A DNA stretch of 64,000 nt from Acholoe squamosa. Its lineage: Eukaryota; Annelida; Polychaeta; Phyllodocida; Polynoidae. The notes beneath the pieces were generated by a model, which saw only the letters and a list, made by a program, of their open reading frames with translations, made no database searches and was not told the DNA's origin. Where the stretch lies: positions 23,317,495-23,381,494 of the forward strand of contig OX439048.1 in the NCBI GenBank assembly GCA_949317995.1. The letters run 5' to 3'. Positions within the stretch are counted from its first letter, which is position 1, and each line of letters begins with the position of its first letter. This document shows, one piece after another, positions 1 through 10,195 of this stretch. Made by a program: the position numbers and the translations under genes.

Positions 1-430
1 ACAATGAAAACTTTCATACGGGTGTAGATCATAGAAAACTAGGCATGGTGCAGATGAGATAAGACTTATCATCGACCCAGGCCCTAAGAACAGAAAGCTT
101 TTCATATGAGTCCTCTCCCATAGAATACAGGGGTTGGGGCTGGGGTTTGGGTTGTATCGTGTGTACCTGCGCAATACAACCCAAATTTACCCTAAGCAGA
201 GGCGTTATCCCACTTGGCAAAAAAAACGTTATTTAACATTATTTTGAAGCATTTTTGGCAGTAGTATAGGGTCTATTGGGCGCATCTACTATAAGGTGTG
301 GCATTATGTTCTTAGTAATTGATTGAAATATATTTCAGGGGTGGGGATCTTGTAAAAAAAAAAAGAAGACTATTCTAAAAGCAATCCAATGTTGATATCA
401 ATATACTGAAAGAATATGCATTTCTTTTAG
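1..430. other. No gene seen at the left edge
   Basis: AT-rich sequence without a convincing reading frame. It probably belongs to the intron upstream of the ENPP-like exon at 431, because a pyrimidine-rich tract and AG end exactly at 430. Confidence 0.4.
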
Positions 431-1217
431 ATAATCAAAGGGCTAGGTCAAATCCCCAACATGAAGGTTTATCGGCGTGAGGATATCCCTGTGAGATGGC
501 ACTACAGAGAAAGTCCATATACACCACCAATACTAGCAGTGGTAGAACCCGGCTACTACTTTATAATAGTGAGTATGATCACAATCTGAATAAATGATAA
601 ATATATGCTATCATTTTGAATCCACAAATTTGTTTGACAAACAATAACTGTTACGTAAACGAAGGCCTATTTTTATAGATACAATGTATGCTAAAAACAA
701 TGAAAACCATGTTTGGGTCTTAAATGACATCCAACTTGAAAATCCAATGAAGTCACATGTTAAAATTATCTATCATTTTCAGCCTGATCATACTAAGTTA
801 CCATATAGTGAGGAGGACAAGAGTTATACATTGAGTAACCATGGTTATGATAAAAATGTGAAGGAGATGCTATCTTCCTTGCTCATGGTCCATATTTCAA
901 TAAAAAGATGACAGCCACTCCAGTGGAAAACGTCGACTTTCTCCATTCTCAGCATCCAACCCTCACCTAACAATGGTACTTTGTCAAGCATCAGGCCTTT
1001 TATCGTGGACCTCTTTGCCCCAGTGATGGTGTCCTGTGCTAATGTGTCCTTCAATTCAGTGATAACCACTGTCATATTAGCTGTGGGTGGAGTATTGGTG
1101 CTAACTGCTATTTTCTGCGGTATAAAAAGAATGAAAAGAAAAAGAATGACTCAGCATTACAGAACACTCCCAGCTGTTGTCCCACCATTCTCAGATAATG
1201 AAGACTCTGATCTGTGA
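431..1217 (+). pseudogene. Ectonucleotide pyrophosphatase/phosphodiesterase (ENPP4/5-like), 3' exons, broken
   Basis: The encoded family are type I membrane enzymes that cleave extracellular nucleotides and related phosphodiesters. Only the C-terminal part lies in the window. Exon 431-568 follows an acceptor AG at 429-430, ends at a GTGAGT donor, and has the family sequence around KVYRREDIPVRWHY. A second block from about 679 (acceptor at 677-678) carries the metal-binding NHGYD motif, then the AHGPYF region, the SPNNGT region, one transmembrane helix (about 1060-1125) and a basic cytoplasmic tail ending at 1217. The second block needs two frame changes, near 868 and near 945, and the phases of the two exons do not match as read. 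It is therefore a pseudogene or carries assembly indels. The family call is firm from motif order; the choice of ENPP4/5 rests on the C-terminal membrane anchor. Confidence 0.75.
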
Positions 1218-2090
1218 TGAACGGAACATGAATCTATATTATCTAACACTTGGTTAAGCTTGTTTGATTTTGATACCCATACTTCTGTATAAAATGTGTT
1301 ATTTGGAAACTAAGGAATGTGCTTCTAGCAGGAATGAAGTAAAGGAATGCGCAGTTGCTCCATATCAGTGGTTGGGATTTGTTATCTGGAATTTTGTTAT
1401 CACCGAATGAAATAGATTAATGGAATTTAATATCATCATATTTCTTGTTTAATGTGTCATACCTTATGGGTAGATATGAGGAAAGTGTTATTGAAACTTT
1501 TATCATGAATTAGGTTGTAGAAGCATGTTGTAATATGCAACATGTTTTGACATGTAATAATCGATTGATTTATTTTAGGGTTAATGCATCAATAATAAAA
1601 CAAAAAAATACAGTTGGTTGTAACTTTGTATTATAATATTCAATTATGAGCTAAAGTTGGAACAGTGTGTTATCAGATGATAATAATTCTCAGTTATTTC
1701 TTATGTAAAGATCCATATAGTATTTAACTCAATGTCCTTGTCGACCACAAAATATTTAAAGTTATTGTCAGTGTTGTTTTCGTCAAATGTTATAACAAGT
1801 TGAAGGAAACTTGTAATTTGATAAGTTGCCTGAATAATTTCCTGTGTCATTTTCTTCTGGCAAAAAATCTACTTCGATATGTTGACTTATATTTTCCCCT
1901 GGCATTTTGAACTCTTGATGCTCTTGACGTCTTCACAGTTTAATTTAACAAGTTGTTCTTGACGGTTATTCCGATTTAATTCAATCAAGCGACTGTGTAA
2001 TGAATGAGAGAAGAAATAAACGTACTTGCGAACAAATAAACTCTTCCCAACACTTCTTTTGTCTTAATTTGTGTATAGAAAGTGAAAGGT
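1218..2090. other. Intergenic, no gene seen
   Basis: AT-rich 3' flank of the ENPP-like gene. Stops are frequent in all frames and no repeat structure was recognised. Confidence 0.4.
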
Positions 2091-2098
2091 TTATATAG
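2091..2098 (+). promoter_or_regulatory. TATA box of the orphan gene at 2215
   Basis: TTATATAG lies 124 bases before the ATG at 2215. A start site near 2120 would leave a short leader. The strength of the box, and a similar one before the next gene, suggest regulated rather than housekeeping transcription; that is inference. Confidence 0.45.
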
Positions 2099-2214
2099 AG
2101 GGCACCCTAATTTAAAACACTAGTTTCGATTGTTATCCGATATTGACCTAGATTGAGCTCGTGGTTTATTGGGGTAGACGCTTCTTTAAATTTCGGTGTG
2201 CAAATTCTGTCAAT

Positions 2215-2631
2215 ATGACTAACGTACAGGTAGACGCAGACAATAGTGTCAGGGTTAAATATAAGATAACTGAGGATTTGATTTTGTGTTTCACATACCC
2301 AAATAACCCTATTTTGGATCCGCAATACTCTAACAAGTCGTTGTTTGTTAACGATGAGGATGAGCTGTGGATCACTCCTGCAGGGTACGTTGACTTTGTA
2401 TTTCGGCTGAAGGAGATTGAGGAATTGTTTGAAACTTTGGGGCCCTACTACGGGACATATAACACTGAAAGTTTTATTATTCAAAGAGCTCCAAACAATA
2501 CACTGGTTTTTTATCCAAGTGAAAAGAATTGGGTTTTCTTTAATTTAAGTTTGGAGGATTTTCATGTTTTAAAGGATATTCTACAAATTGCAGCTACTTT
2601 GAAAAAAGAGGATTATCTTAACATGATGTAA
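2215..2631 (+). CDS. Orphan protein, possibly a divergent PC4-like DNA-binding fold
   Basis: Uninterrupted ORF of 138 residues with TAA at 2629. I chose the ATG at 2215 because it follows a good TATA box; the frame stays open upstream to a GTG at 2161. I do not recognise the family. The middle is rich in beta-prone stretches and the C terminus is an amphipathic helix (FNLSLEDFHVLKDIL), an arrangement like the single-stranded-DNA-binding PC4/p15 coactivator domain. That similarity is weak and structural only. There is no signal peptide, membrane segment or Cys cluster. The gene next door (3428-5232) may be a relative, since it also has a TATA box and PC4-like hints. Confidence 0.5.
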   Translation: MTNVQVDADNSVRVKYKITEDLILCFTYPNNPILDPQYSNKSLFVNDEDELWITPAGYVDFVFRLKEIEELFETLGPYYGTYNTESFIIQRAPNNTLVFYPSEKNWVFFNLSLEDFHVLKDILQIAATLKKEDYLNMM

Positions 2632-3361
2632 TACACAACACACAGTTGATAAACAAGACAGAACATGTGACATGTTTTACATGTATTTATATACCATGCT
2701 ATCATACTATTGATCACTACCTGTGTTGTAGTAAACATGTGACAAAATAGATATATTAGTGGTTAATAGTTAGTTTGAAATATGGTTAATTCTTTGTATA
2801 TTGTGTTCAGAATAATCTGTTTGAATCTGTGAAGTGTTCAAACAAGTGTAATACTGATATAGAACTAATTTTATAGATAATATTGTCTTATGATTCACAT
2901 GTTTGAACCTGAAGTTAATTGATAAAATCAGAATTCCTTTGTCGTGTCAGAAATCTAATTGAAATGTCTTATTATACTTGAACTTTATTATAGATAGCTT
3001 TGATATGGTGATGATGTTGATAAAGCCAATATGTAGTTCTGTAGATTATGGATCTATATTCTGTTCCTATGAGTTTGTCTATATGTATACACATATTGTA
3101 TTTATAAACCAGCACTTATCTTTAGTTTATTGAAGTAGTAGACTAACAAAAAATGATAACGATGATATGGTGGTGATAATTAGGAAAATGAAATCATCTA
3201 TAACATTAACAAGGATTCTGTGAGAAGTGTATAGTTTATTGTTTGGTAACTGATATATTTGGAAAGTATTGTATGTATGTACATAATGTATAAAAGTATA
3301 GACACAGTGTATATCATTATGCAGTATAAGTAGAACAGGGGAGGGGGGGTTGATGTGTCTG
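2632..3361. other. Intergenic between two orphan genes
   Basis: AT-rich; apart from the downstream TATA box nothing was seen. Confidence 0.4.
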
Positions 3362-3363
3362 TG

Positions 3364-3370
3364 TATAAAT
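3364..3370 (+). promoter_or_regulatory. TATA box of the gene at 3428
   Basis: TATAAAT sits 64 bases upstream of the ATG at 3428, which puts the expected start site about 30 bases before the coding region. Confidence 0.45.
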
Positions 3371-3427
3371 ACTTTAAGTTGCGAGGTATAGATTTAAGAT
3401 ACACCTTTATGGTTTGGGTGTTCAATC

Positions 3428-3717
3428 ATGGCTTCGTGTCAGGTGTTGTCTGTCAAGACTAGTCTTACTTTCCTGGGGGATATAATAGAAGTCCATAAAA
3501 ATACTTATAGTGGACCTAGAGTAGTTAGAGTTCCTACTAAGGTGATGCAATGGGCTCTTGACAATTCTACAATGTTGCTGACAGCTATTCCATCTCTACA
3601 AGTCACACATTCCTTTGTTACAAGTTCTCCAGAATGGCGTGTGGAGCGAGTCTTCTGCAAGTGGGATCGAAAAAACTACATTGATTTTGCTAGATATATT
3701 AATAACAACAGAGTGGG
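3428..3717 (+). CDS. First coding exon of an orphan spliced gene (possible PC4-like domain)
   Basis: The exon opens with ATG after a TATA box and ends in a consensus GTAAGT donor at 3718, leaving two bases of a split codon (phase 2). It encodes about 96 residues. The end (NYIDFARYINNNRVG) resembles the strand of PC4-type DNA-binding domains that precedes a Lys/Gly-rich turn; this is a weak match and I do not claim the function. It is most likely joined to the reading frames at about 4100-5232. A possible acceptor is the AG at about 4111-4113, which would restore phase, but its pyrimidine tract is poor. Confidence 0.5.
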
Positions 3718-3819
3718 GTAAGTTAACTCATAAATATTTTATAATATATTACATTATAAAATCTAGTAAATATGTATATGAGTAGTACAGGGTAAGGGGT
3801 ACTTGTAAGCTACACCAGA

Positions 3820-3825
<6 letters not shown>

Positions 3826-3900
<75 letters not shown>
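3826..3900. repeat. (TAG)25 microsatellite
   Basis: Twenty-five perfect TAG units inside the intron after the exon ending at 3717. Confidence 0.95.
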
Positions 3901-3902
<2 letters not shown>

Positions 3903-3969
3903 CCAGTTTTAGGATTTATAACCAAATAAATTCCATACATATTTTATACACTCATCACAAACACAATGG

Positions 3970-3972
<3 letters not shown>

Positions 3973-4024
<52 letters not shown>
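3973..4024. repeat. (TA)26 microsatellite
   Basis: Twenty-six TA units in the same intron, just before the next coding segment. Confidence 0.9.
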
Positions 4025-4028
<4 letters not shown>

Positions 4029-4056
4029 ACATTACGTATATATTATTATTTGCGGT

Positions 4057-5232
4057 ATGTATTCCACCAATATGTTGGAGGACGAGTTCAAGAAAATTGA
4101 TTTAACTGTAAACAGCGCAAGTGCTTCAGGTCCAGTAGTTGTTACCATTCCCTTGGGAGGTCAACCTACTCCTTTGCATCAGTTGGAGAGAAACGCAATC
4201 CCTCAACCTAGTGAAGAAGCTGCACAAATTCTACCTCATCCACCTTTCCCCCAGCTGTTGCCTACCTCTCCAACAGCTTTACCAGCTGCTACAAAAGGTT
4301 TGACTTTAGAAGTGGTTGCCATGCCTCCATCTTTGGAGGTTGATTTAGCTCAAACTCAAACATCTTGTGTTCTGCCTTCAGAAGTAGCTAAATTTATTCC
4401 AGAAGTTGGGGATCATGTTGAGAAGAAACTCAAGAATCAATGACTGATATTGTGCTCATGCCTCCTCCCCCCACACCCTCTCTAAAAACTTCTTCAGGTG
4501 AATTGAATGTTTCTGCTGGAGTAACATCACCTACTTTGTCATTAATTTCTCCAGCAGCAATTACAACTTCTCCACCTAGATTAGTTACCAGTGTAAATAA
4601 AAACAATCGGGTTAGATCGGGGGTTAAATCAGAAGGTGAGCCTCCCAAAAAAGGGAAAAAAAACAACTTTGGTTTCAAAGGAAGTAAAAGGAGTTAGATT
4701 TTGGTGGAAAATCTGTACTGCTGCTGCTGGGGAAATTATCCAAAGTTCTCAGGAAAAGTTCTTGTCTCATGACAACTGTCAGCAAAGTTTGACTAATGCT
4801 ATGAAGACAATGAGTATAGTTGATAGCTCAACTATACTTTCTGAAATAGTAACAGAGGAAGTGGTGATTCCCAGTGCTCAGGAATTGTCTCAAAAAGTGT
4901 ATAGATATTTATTTGATCATGAATTAAATACACGCGCCAAGCAATACTGTACAGGTTGTTCTACTGGAAATAAAAAACAGGAGGCACACTTGACTGGGTG
5001 TTTGGTGTCTTTTGAGGACAAGTCGCGATTATATGGTAATGCTGCACATCTCAGAATAAGTGGTCCCCGACTGTTTGAAGCTTGTCAGTTCAATGCCAAT
5101 TATTATGGCCAAGAAAAATATGTCAGCTCAGCGATTTTGACGGAAATATTGGCAAAAACTCAAGTTAACTTGATCTCTTCTGTATCCAAAATCAAGTATG
5201 AACATGAATACGGTTACCTCATGGTAATGTAA
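4057..5232 (+). pseudogene. 3' part of the orphan gene: Pro/Ser-rich linker and Cys/His module, two frame breaks
   Basis: Three overlapping frames continue one another: 4057-4443, 4440-4697 and about 4650-5232. The breaks fall near 4440 and in the A-rich run near 4655-4670, so they may be sequencing indels or real mutations. The first two blocks are a low-complexity linker rich in Pro, Ser and Thr with a basic end (PPKKGKK). The last block is folded-looking and has a probable zinc-binding cluster with spacing C-x2-C-x9-H-x3-C (YCTGCSTGN...HLTGC). It ends at TAA 5232. No known family was identified with confidence. It is read here as the continuation of the exon ending at 3717, perhaps a nucleic-acid-binding protein of a lineage-specific family. 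Confidence 0.45.
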
Positions 5233-5519
5233 TGTAATGTAACATACAGCATTGGTACATAACATGCAGGAGCTCAGTTTACTTCATCAATGTTATAAGT
5301 TAATGGTAAGGTATATGGGTTAGTAAGTACCGGTATTGATTTGTGTTTTTGATATACAACATGATATATGTAGGAGCTTATTTTAGAGACAAAGTTGAAT
5401 CATACCAGTCAAAATAGAATTAATGTATGGAGCAAATATGGGACTATATACTCCCAGGTATATATATATAATTAATGAGTGATACGTTGGTACTACTTGT
5501 CTGTGCGCATGATTTTCTA

Positions 5520-5527
5520 TGACGTCA
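5520..5527 (+). promoter_or_regulatory. CRE palindrome TGACGTCA in A1
   Basis: A perfect CREB/ATF-type site 21 bases upstream of the TATA box. The same pair recurs in A2. Confidence 0.5.
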
Positions 5528-5547
5528 CACATAACATTTTCCTCCAG

Positions 5548-5554
5548 TATATAA
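5548..5554 (+). promoter_or_regulatory. TATA box of the YR retrotransposon
   Basis: TATATAA in A1, followed about 8 bases later by a short hairpin at 5562-5576. The gag ATG lies 137 bases downstream. Confidence 0.5.
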
Positions 5555-5684
5555 GCTCCAGCCGTTAAACTAACGGTCAATTGGCTTCATATCCTCGGAC
5601 AGCATACACCACGCTGGGTGGTGCTGGAAATTTTAAACGGTTTTATCCGTTTTTCCAAATTAATACGGTGTCGAACCTATCATT

Positions 5685-6713
5685 ATGGGTAGGAAAGGAA
5701 CAACTGGCGGCACACAAAGGTCCAAGACCAAGAAGTTGCCTAAAAAACCAGGAAATATAGCCGATTCTAGGATTTCGAACGGTGCAGACTCCAATGGGGG
5801 TGGTCAAGGACCATCTTCCCCAACTGCTACTGGGGTTTCATTGGATCTGCCTGTTGACCAGACGTATATCGGGGAGCTGGAAGAACGGACCACTCGTATG
5901 AAGCAGCAACTTGAAAATATCCGGTCTTTATTGGAAGACCAGGCGGTTAAACGGACATGTGCTTCGGCAGCGGCTGGCGAGACAGAGACGGGTCGTACAC
6001 GTGGTGGTGTTGACAAACATTCCATAGACAATACGGTAACCAGGCAACGGGGGCAGGGCCGGCAGCGCTCGCCTGACTACCAGGGTCTCCACGGCGACAG
6101 GAAAGGACGTCGCCATCTTGGATCTTCGAGTAGATCGTCTTCATACCGTAGTATTTCGACGGATTCATCTGATTCTATTAGGACTAATGCCTCATGGAAC
6201 GGTCGTCGACATGCTACAAAGTCTAGAGGTACGTTTGACCAAAGAAATTTCTTGAAAAAGGGTGAAAAAGTGGATAGTATCGAGAAACTGCTGCTCGTTA
6301 ACATCAGGATGATAAGACAGTTGATAGAGGAGGGTGAGGATGTTTTCGAGGTGGTTAAGCATATCGAAGTTCTAGTGGAAAAATCCTCTACCAGAATATA
6401 TACTTTGAGAGCTCTGGTAGCTTACGATTCATCGGTAAAAAACAGAGCTAATGTTGAAGGTATTGAATCGTTTGGTGATGTTAAAAGTGAGGATATTCTT
6501 AGGCACCTGTCTTATGACGGAACGGTGCAAGCTCAGAAGGCGGGTGGGGCTAAGCCTAAGTCGTTCAAGTCTAAACAATCCAACCGAACCTGTTATGCTT
6601 TCAACAGGGCTGAAGGTTGCAGGGAAGACCCGTGCAGGTATCGTCACATTTGTGAGGTTTGTAGCATGTCAAACCATGGCAAAGACAAATGTCAAAAGAA
6701 CAAAAAAGACTAG
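5685..6713 (+). CDS. gag: Gag-like protein of the YR retrotransposon
   Basis: 342 residues. The N terminus is basic (KTKKLPKKPG) and Gly/Ser-rich, a coiled-coil-like stretch follows (about residues 60-90), then an Arg/Ser-rich region. The C terminus (about 300-342) holds a CCCH-like cluster followed by a C-x2-C...H...C knuckle, as in DIRS/Ngaro Gag proteins that bind the element RNA. The ORF ends in UAG (6711-6713). The RT ORF continues in the same frame, so readthrough could give a Gag-Pol product. The ATG at 5685 is the first one after repeat A1. Confidence 0.8.
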   Translation: MGRKGTTGGTQRSKTKKLPKKPGNIADSRISNGADSNGGGQGPSSPTATGVSLDLPVDQTYIGELEERTTRMKQQLENIRSLLEDQAVKRTCASAAAGETETGRTRGGVDKHSIDNTVTRQRGQGRQRSPDYQGLHGDRKGRRHLGSSSRSSSYRSISTDSSDSIRTNASWNGRRHATKSRGTFDQRNFLKKGEKVDSIEKLLLVNIRMIRQLIEEGEDVFEVVKHIEVLVEKSSTRIYTLRALVAYDSSVKNRANVEGIESFGDVKSEDILRHLSYDGTVQAQKAGGAKPKSFKSKQSNRTCYAFNRAEGCREDPCRYRHICEVCSMSNHGKDKCQKNKKD

Positions 6714-6755
6714 GAAATTTCACTTAGGCAAGGTCCTACATTAGATTCTGATATT

Positions 6756-8657
6756 TTGATGCCTGATTTTAGTGTAGTATGTGTGGTAGATCTTCCTGAG
6801 CCTCCCGTTCCAATCATTTCGGGTGAAAATAATGAAAATGATGTGAATATCTCTTGTAATGTTAGCAAGAATATTTTTATGTCTTATAGTGGCCCAGTAC
6901 AGGGCGAGTTTGAACCACTGTTTACGGTGGAGTGTGTTAATAGGCCTAGCATCAGGGTCTATGATAGTTGCGTCAATGGTGTATGTGAGTGTGAGCATTT
7001 CATTTATGGTAGGAAAGCTTAAATTTTACCATGTAGACTGGCTAGTTTTTTGAGACAGTCAGATATTATTAATATAAATCAGACAGAATCTGATTTTCTA
7101 TGGTGTGGGTTTACTGAGGGTTTCAAAATAGTTGACCCAGGTTGTGATACAACATATGATTGTAAAAATTATAAGTCTATTTTAGAGGATAGATTTTATA
7201 ACGAGATGTGTGGTATTATTGAGGAAGAGTTAGCCCAGGGCTTGGTTACGAAGACAAATGTCAAACCCAGGTGTATCCATTCTTTAGGCGGTGTGGAGAA
7301 GTCTAATGGTAAATTAAGACCTATCACTGACTGTAGCATGCCAGGGGATATTTCTATTAATAATTTTATGAGCACAACGTCCAAAAGCTTCTCGTATAAC
7401 TCTACTAACACTGTTACTTGTCAACTTGATAAAAATGACTTTATGTGTGTGGTGGATTTGAAATCTGCTTATAGAAGTATTAATGTTTATGGTCCACATG
7501 TGGGCTATCAAGGTTTCAGGTGGAATTCTGGTAATGGAGATGAGTTTTTTGAGAGTAACTGTTTGACATTTGGTCTAAAGTGTGCCCCATATATATTTAG
7601 TAGAATATCTGATTTTTTGACTGCGATTGCTAAATTTTATGGTGTAGATAGGATAGTAAACCTCCTAGATGATTTTATTATCATAGCTCAGACTGAAGAG
7701 GAGTGTTTACGTAAGAGAAATATCCTCATTGAGTGTATGGAATATTTAGGGTTCGTTGTGTCGAAAGAGAAGGTGACTGAGCCCAGCCAGGTGTGTATTT
7801 TTCTAGGTACAACCATTGATTCTACGTGTATGGAGTTGTCGCTACCACAGAAGAAGCTAGATAAAATGAGCCTAGCAATAGACGAGTGTTCGGGTAAAAA
7901 ATTTGTATCTAAAAAGACATTACAGAAGATTGGTGGTTTAATGTCTTTCTGTTCCCAGGTAGTACGTGGTGGTAGAACTTTCAGCAGAAGATTGTTCGAT
8001 CTTTGTGCAAAGGCCAGGAATAAGGGTGTTATTAAACTTAATGAGGAAACCCAAAATGACCTGCTTTGGTGGAGGGATTTCTGTAGGATTTTTAATTGTA
8101 AAAATATCATTTTGAATGATAATGAATGTACTCCTATGTATTCCGACTCATCTATACAAGGCTTTGGTGCCTGGTTTGGTAAAGATTATTTGTATGATAC
8201 TTGGAATGATTCTAATCCTATGTTGGGCTGTAGGGATCATTTTGTTCATGCCCCTAAGCTTGATAATCTAAAAATCCACCACAGGAATATAAACGTATAC
8301 GAACTCTACCCTGTTATGGTGGGCTTAAAGCGCTGGGTGAAGAAGTTTAGTAACACTAGAGTTCATTGTATCACGGATAACATGCAGGTCTTGGCTATGT
8401 TAAATACCGGTAGATCCAAGAATAAATTGTGCATGTCCTGGCTGAGAGAAATTTTTTGGCTATGTTTTGTTCATAACATTGAAATATACTCCACATATAT
8501 TAGGTCTGAGGAAAATATTTTAGCGGACCATTTGTCTAGGCTAAATTACAGGGGTGTTCCTAAGAAATGTGAAGATGTCTTGACTGAATATAGCATGTGC
8601 TGTTATGATTGCAGACCTCAAGGAGTTGGAGAGGAGAAGGAAAAAATTCTTATATAG
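6756..8657 (+). CDS. pol: Reverse transcriptase / RNase H of the YR retrotransposon (one in-frame stop)
   Basis: The frame is open from the gag UAG through 6756 and on to 8657, except for a TAA at 7020-7022. The RT palm has the catalytic LLDD box at about 7660-7680 (usual FADD/YLDD position), and the DLKSAY and TFGLKCAP regions precede it in the right order. RNase H follows, with the first acidic motif at MYSDSS (about 8137), the VYEL motif and TDN. The enzyme copies the element RNA and removes it from the hybrid. The last 53 bases overlap the recombinase ORF in another frame. Whether the stop at 7020 is a lesion or is bypassed cannot be told from one copy. Confidence 0.85.
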
Positions 8658-9519
8658 GGGTGTGGCTGATTCTACTCGTAGAACTCGTAGGCAGCAACTT
8701 AGTAGGTACAAAAAATTTTGTAAAAGGTTTAATTTTACCCCTTTTCCTTGTTCTCCGTCTCAAGCTTCTTTGTATTGTGTGTATCTGTCTGATTTTATGA
8801 AACCTATTTCAGTCAAGAATTATTTATCTGCTATATGGTATTACCAGAAATTAAAGGGTTATTTGGATTATAGTACTAACTTAGTGGTTAAAAAAACCCT
8901 TGATGGGATAGAGAGGCTGTGTAAAGGGTCTGGTAGTACAACCTACCCTCTGAGTCCTAGAGATATGGTGCAAATTAAATCCAAACTGAACTTCAGTCTT
9001 CTGGAAGATGTGGTATTTTGGTCTGCTATTTTGCTATGTTACAGGGGTGTATTCAGGATTGGTCATGTAGTCCAGTCCCCCCATAACTTATTGAGGAGGG
9101 ATGTTAAAGTTTCTTCTGATTGTATAGAAATCAGAGTTAATTCTTCTAAAACGGACCAGTTTGGCAAGTCTCCTTATGTTGTGTATCTAAAAAGAGATGA
9201 CAGTTCTGACTTGTGCCCGGCTAGGTATATTAACATGTGTGTTAGAGCCTGTAATTATAACAGGTTTCTATTTTCTTTTCAATCTAAACCGTTGCAATAT
9301 AACTATGTGAATACGAGGTTAAAAGCTATTGCTTTTCAATGTGGTTTGTCAGTTAACATTTCAAGTCATTCTCTTAGGCACGGTGGTGCTACCCTGTTAA
9401 AAAATTCAGGCTTGAGTGTTCATGATATTATGAGGCGAGCGAATTGGAAATCTAATGCTGTTTTTAAATATCTACATGAGTCAAAGGATAGCTTGCTGGC
9501 TTTAGATGTAATGTTCTGA
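8605..9519 (+). CDS. Tyrosine recombinase of the retrotransposon
   Basis: 304 residues, complete. An N-terminal core-binding SAM-like domain (about 20-115) is followed by the catalytic domain. Catalytic residues are visible: Arg in YRGVFRIGH (about 150), the H-x-x-R box in HSLRHGG (about 254-260), and the nucleophile Tyr in the VFKYLH region (about 288), with the Trp of NWKS upstream. The protein is expected to integrate a circular cDNA. The ATG at 8605 lies within the end of the RT ORF, a usual arrangement in this group. Confidence 0.9.
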   Translation: MIADLKELERRRKKFLYRGVADSTRRTRRQQLSRYKKFCKRFNFTPFPCSPSQASLYCVYLSDFMKPISVKNYLSAIWYYQKLKGYLDYSTNLVVKKTLDGIERLCKGSGSTTYPLSPRDMVQIKSKLNFSLLEDVVFWSAILLCYRGVFRIGHVVQSPHNLLRRDVKVSSDCIEIRVNSSKTDQFGKSPYVVYLKRDDSSDLCPARYINMCVRACNYNRFLFSFQSKPLQYNYVNTRLKAIAFQCGLSVNISSHSLRHGGATLLKNSGLSVHDIMRRANWKSNAVFKYLHESKDSLLALDVMF

Positions 9520-9561
9520 ATTTTTATTATGGAATGTGTTACATTGTGTTTGGCGGTTGTT

Positions 9562-9709
9562 GGCATGTATAGGATTGGTATTGACAAAATCAATTCTCAC
9601 CAAACTCAATGTCTCCTTATTATTCCATATTTATTATTATAACATGTCTATTAATATAACGATATAGTTATTATTATTACCGGTACTCCGGATCAACACA
9701 TTAACTTAT
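9562..9709 (+). repeat. Split direct repeat B1
   Basis: 148 bp, repeated at 10025-10172 with about two differences. It directly abuts A2, so A2-B2 together behave as the complete terminal repeat. Confidence 0.9.
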
Positions 9710-9914
9710 GGGACTATATACTCCCAGGTATATATATATATATATAATTAATGAGTGATACGTTGGTACTACTTGTCTGTGCGCATGATTTTCTATGACG
9801 TCACACATAACATTTTCCTCCAGTATATAAGCTCCAGCCGTTGAACTAACGGTCAATTGGCTTCATATCCTCGGACAGCATACACCACACTGGGTGGTGC
9901 TGGAAATTTTAAAC
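9707..9914 (+). repeat. Split direct repeat A2
   Basis: Second copy of A1, with a TA run 6 bp longer and the same CRE and TATA signals. Confidence 0.9.
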
Positions 9915-10024
9915 TTTACTGTATATTGTATTTCTGTATATTACTATTATATTGTATTATATTGTTATTCTATATATTGCTATGTTTTTGTTTCATATTG
10001 TAAATTATTGTCTTATTTAATAAA

Positions 10025-10172
10025 GGCATGTATAGGATTGGTATTGACAAAATCAATTCTCACCAAACTCAATGTCTCCTTATTATTCCATATTTATTAT
10101 TATAACATGTCTATTAATATAACGATATAGTTATTATTATTTACGGTACTCCGGATCAACACATTAACTTAT
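10025..10172 (+). repeat. Split direct repeat B2 (right end)
   Basis: Right terminus of the YR element; only 23 bp separate it from the LTR of the next element. Confidence 0.9.
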
Positions 10173-10195
10173 ATATATATAACTTGGGTTAGTAT

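Larger units (their letters stand above)
5437..5638 (+). repeat. Split direct repeat A1 (left end, promoter-bearing)
   Basis: Repeated at 9707-9914. It contains a TA run, a CRE palindrome, a TATA box and a CCGTTA-aac-TAACGG hairpin, and so probably drives transcription of the element. Confidence 0.9.
5437..10172 (+). mobile_element. Tyrosine-recombinase retrotransposon, Ngaro/PAT-like, with split direct repeats
   Basis: The order is A1 (5437-5638), gag, RT/RNase H, tyrosine recombinase, B1 (9562-9709), A2 (9707-9914), B2 (10025-10172). Both B copies are 148 bp and nearly identical; A1 and A2 differ mainly by 6 bp in a TA run. This A1-ORF-B1-A2-B2 layout defines the Ngaro/PAT/Kangaroo group, which replicates through a circular intermediate and inserts with a tyrosine recombinase, without target duplication. 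No methyltransferase domain was seen, which favours Ngaro-like over DIRS-like. Only two in-frame stops (6711 and 7020) break the long frame, so the insertion looks recent. Confidence 0.9.

Noticed and set aside
3749-3940. ORF made of about 25 Thr codons
   Set aside because: This is the TAG microsatellite read on the minus strand.
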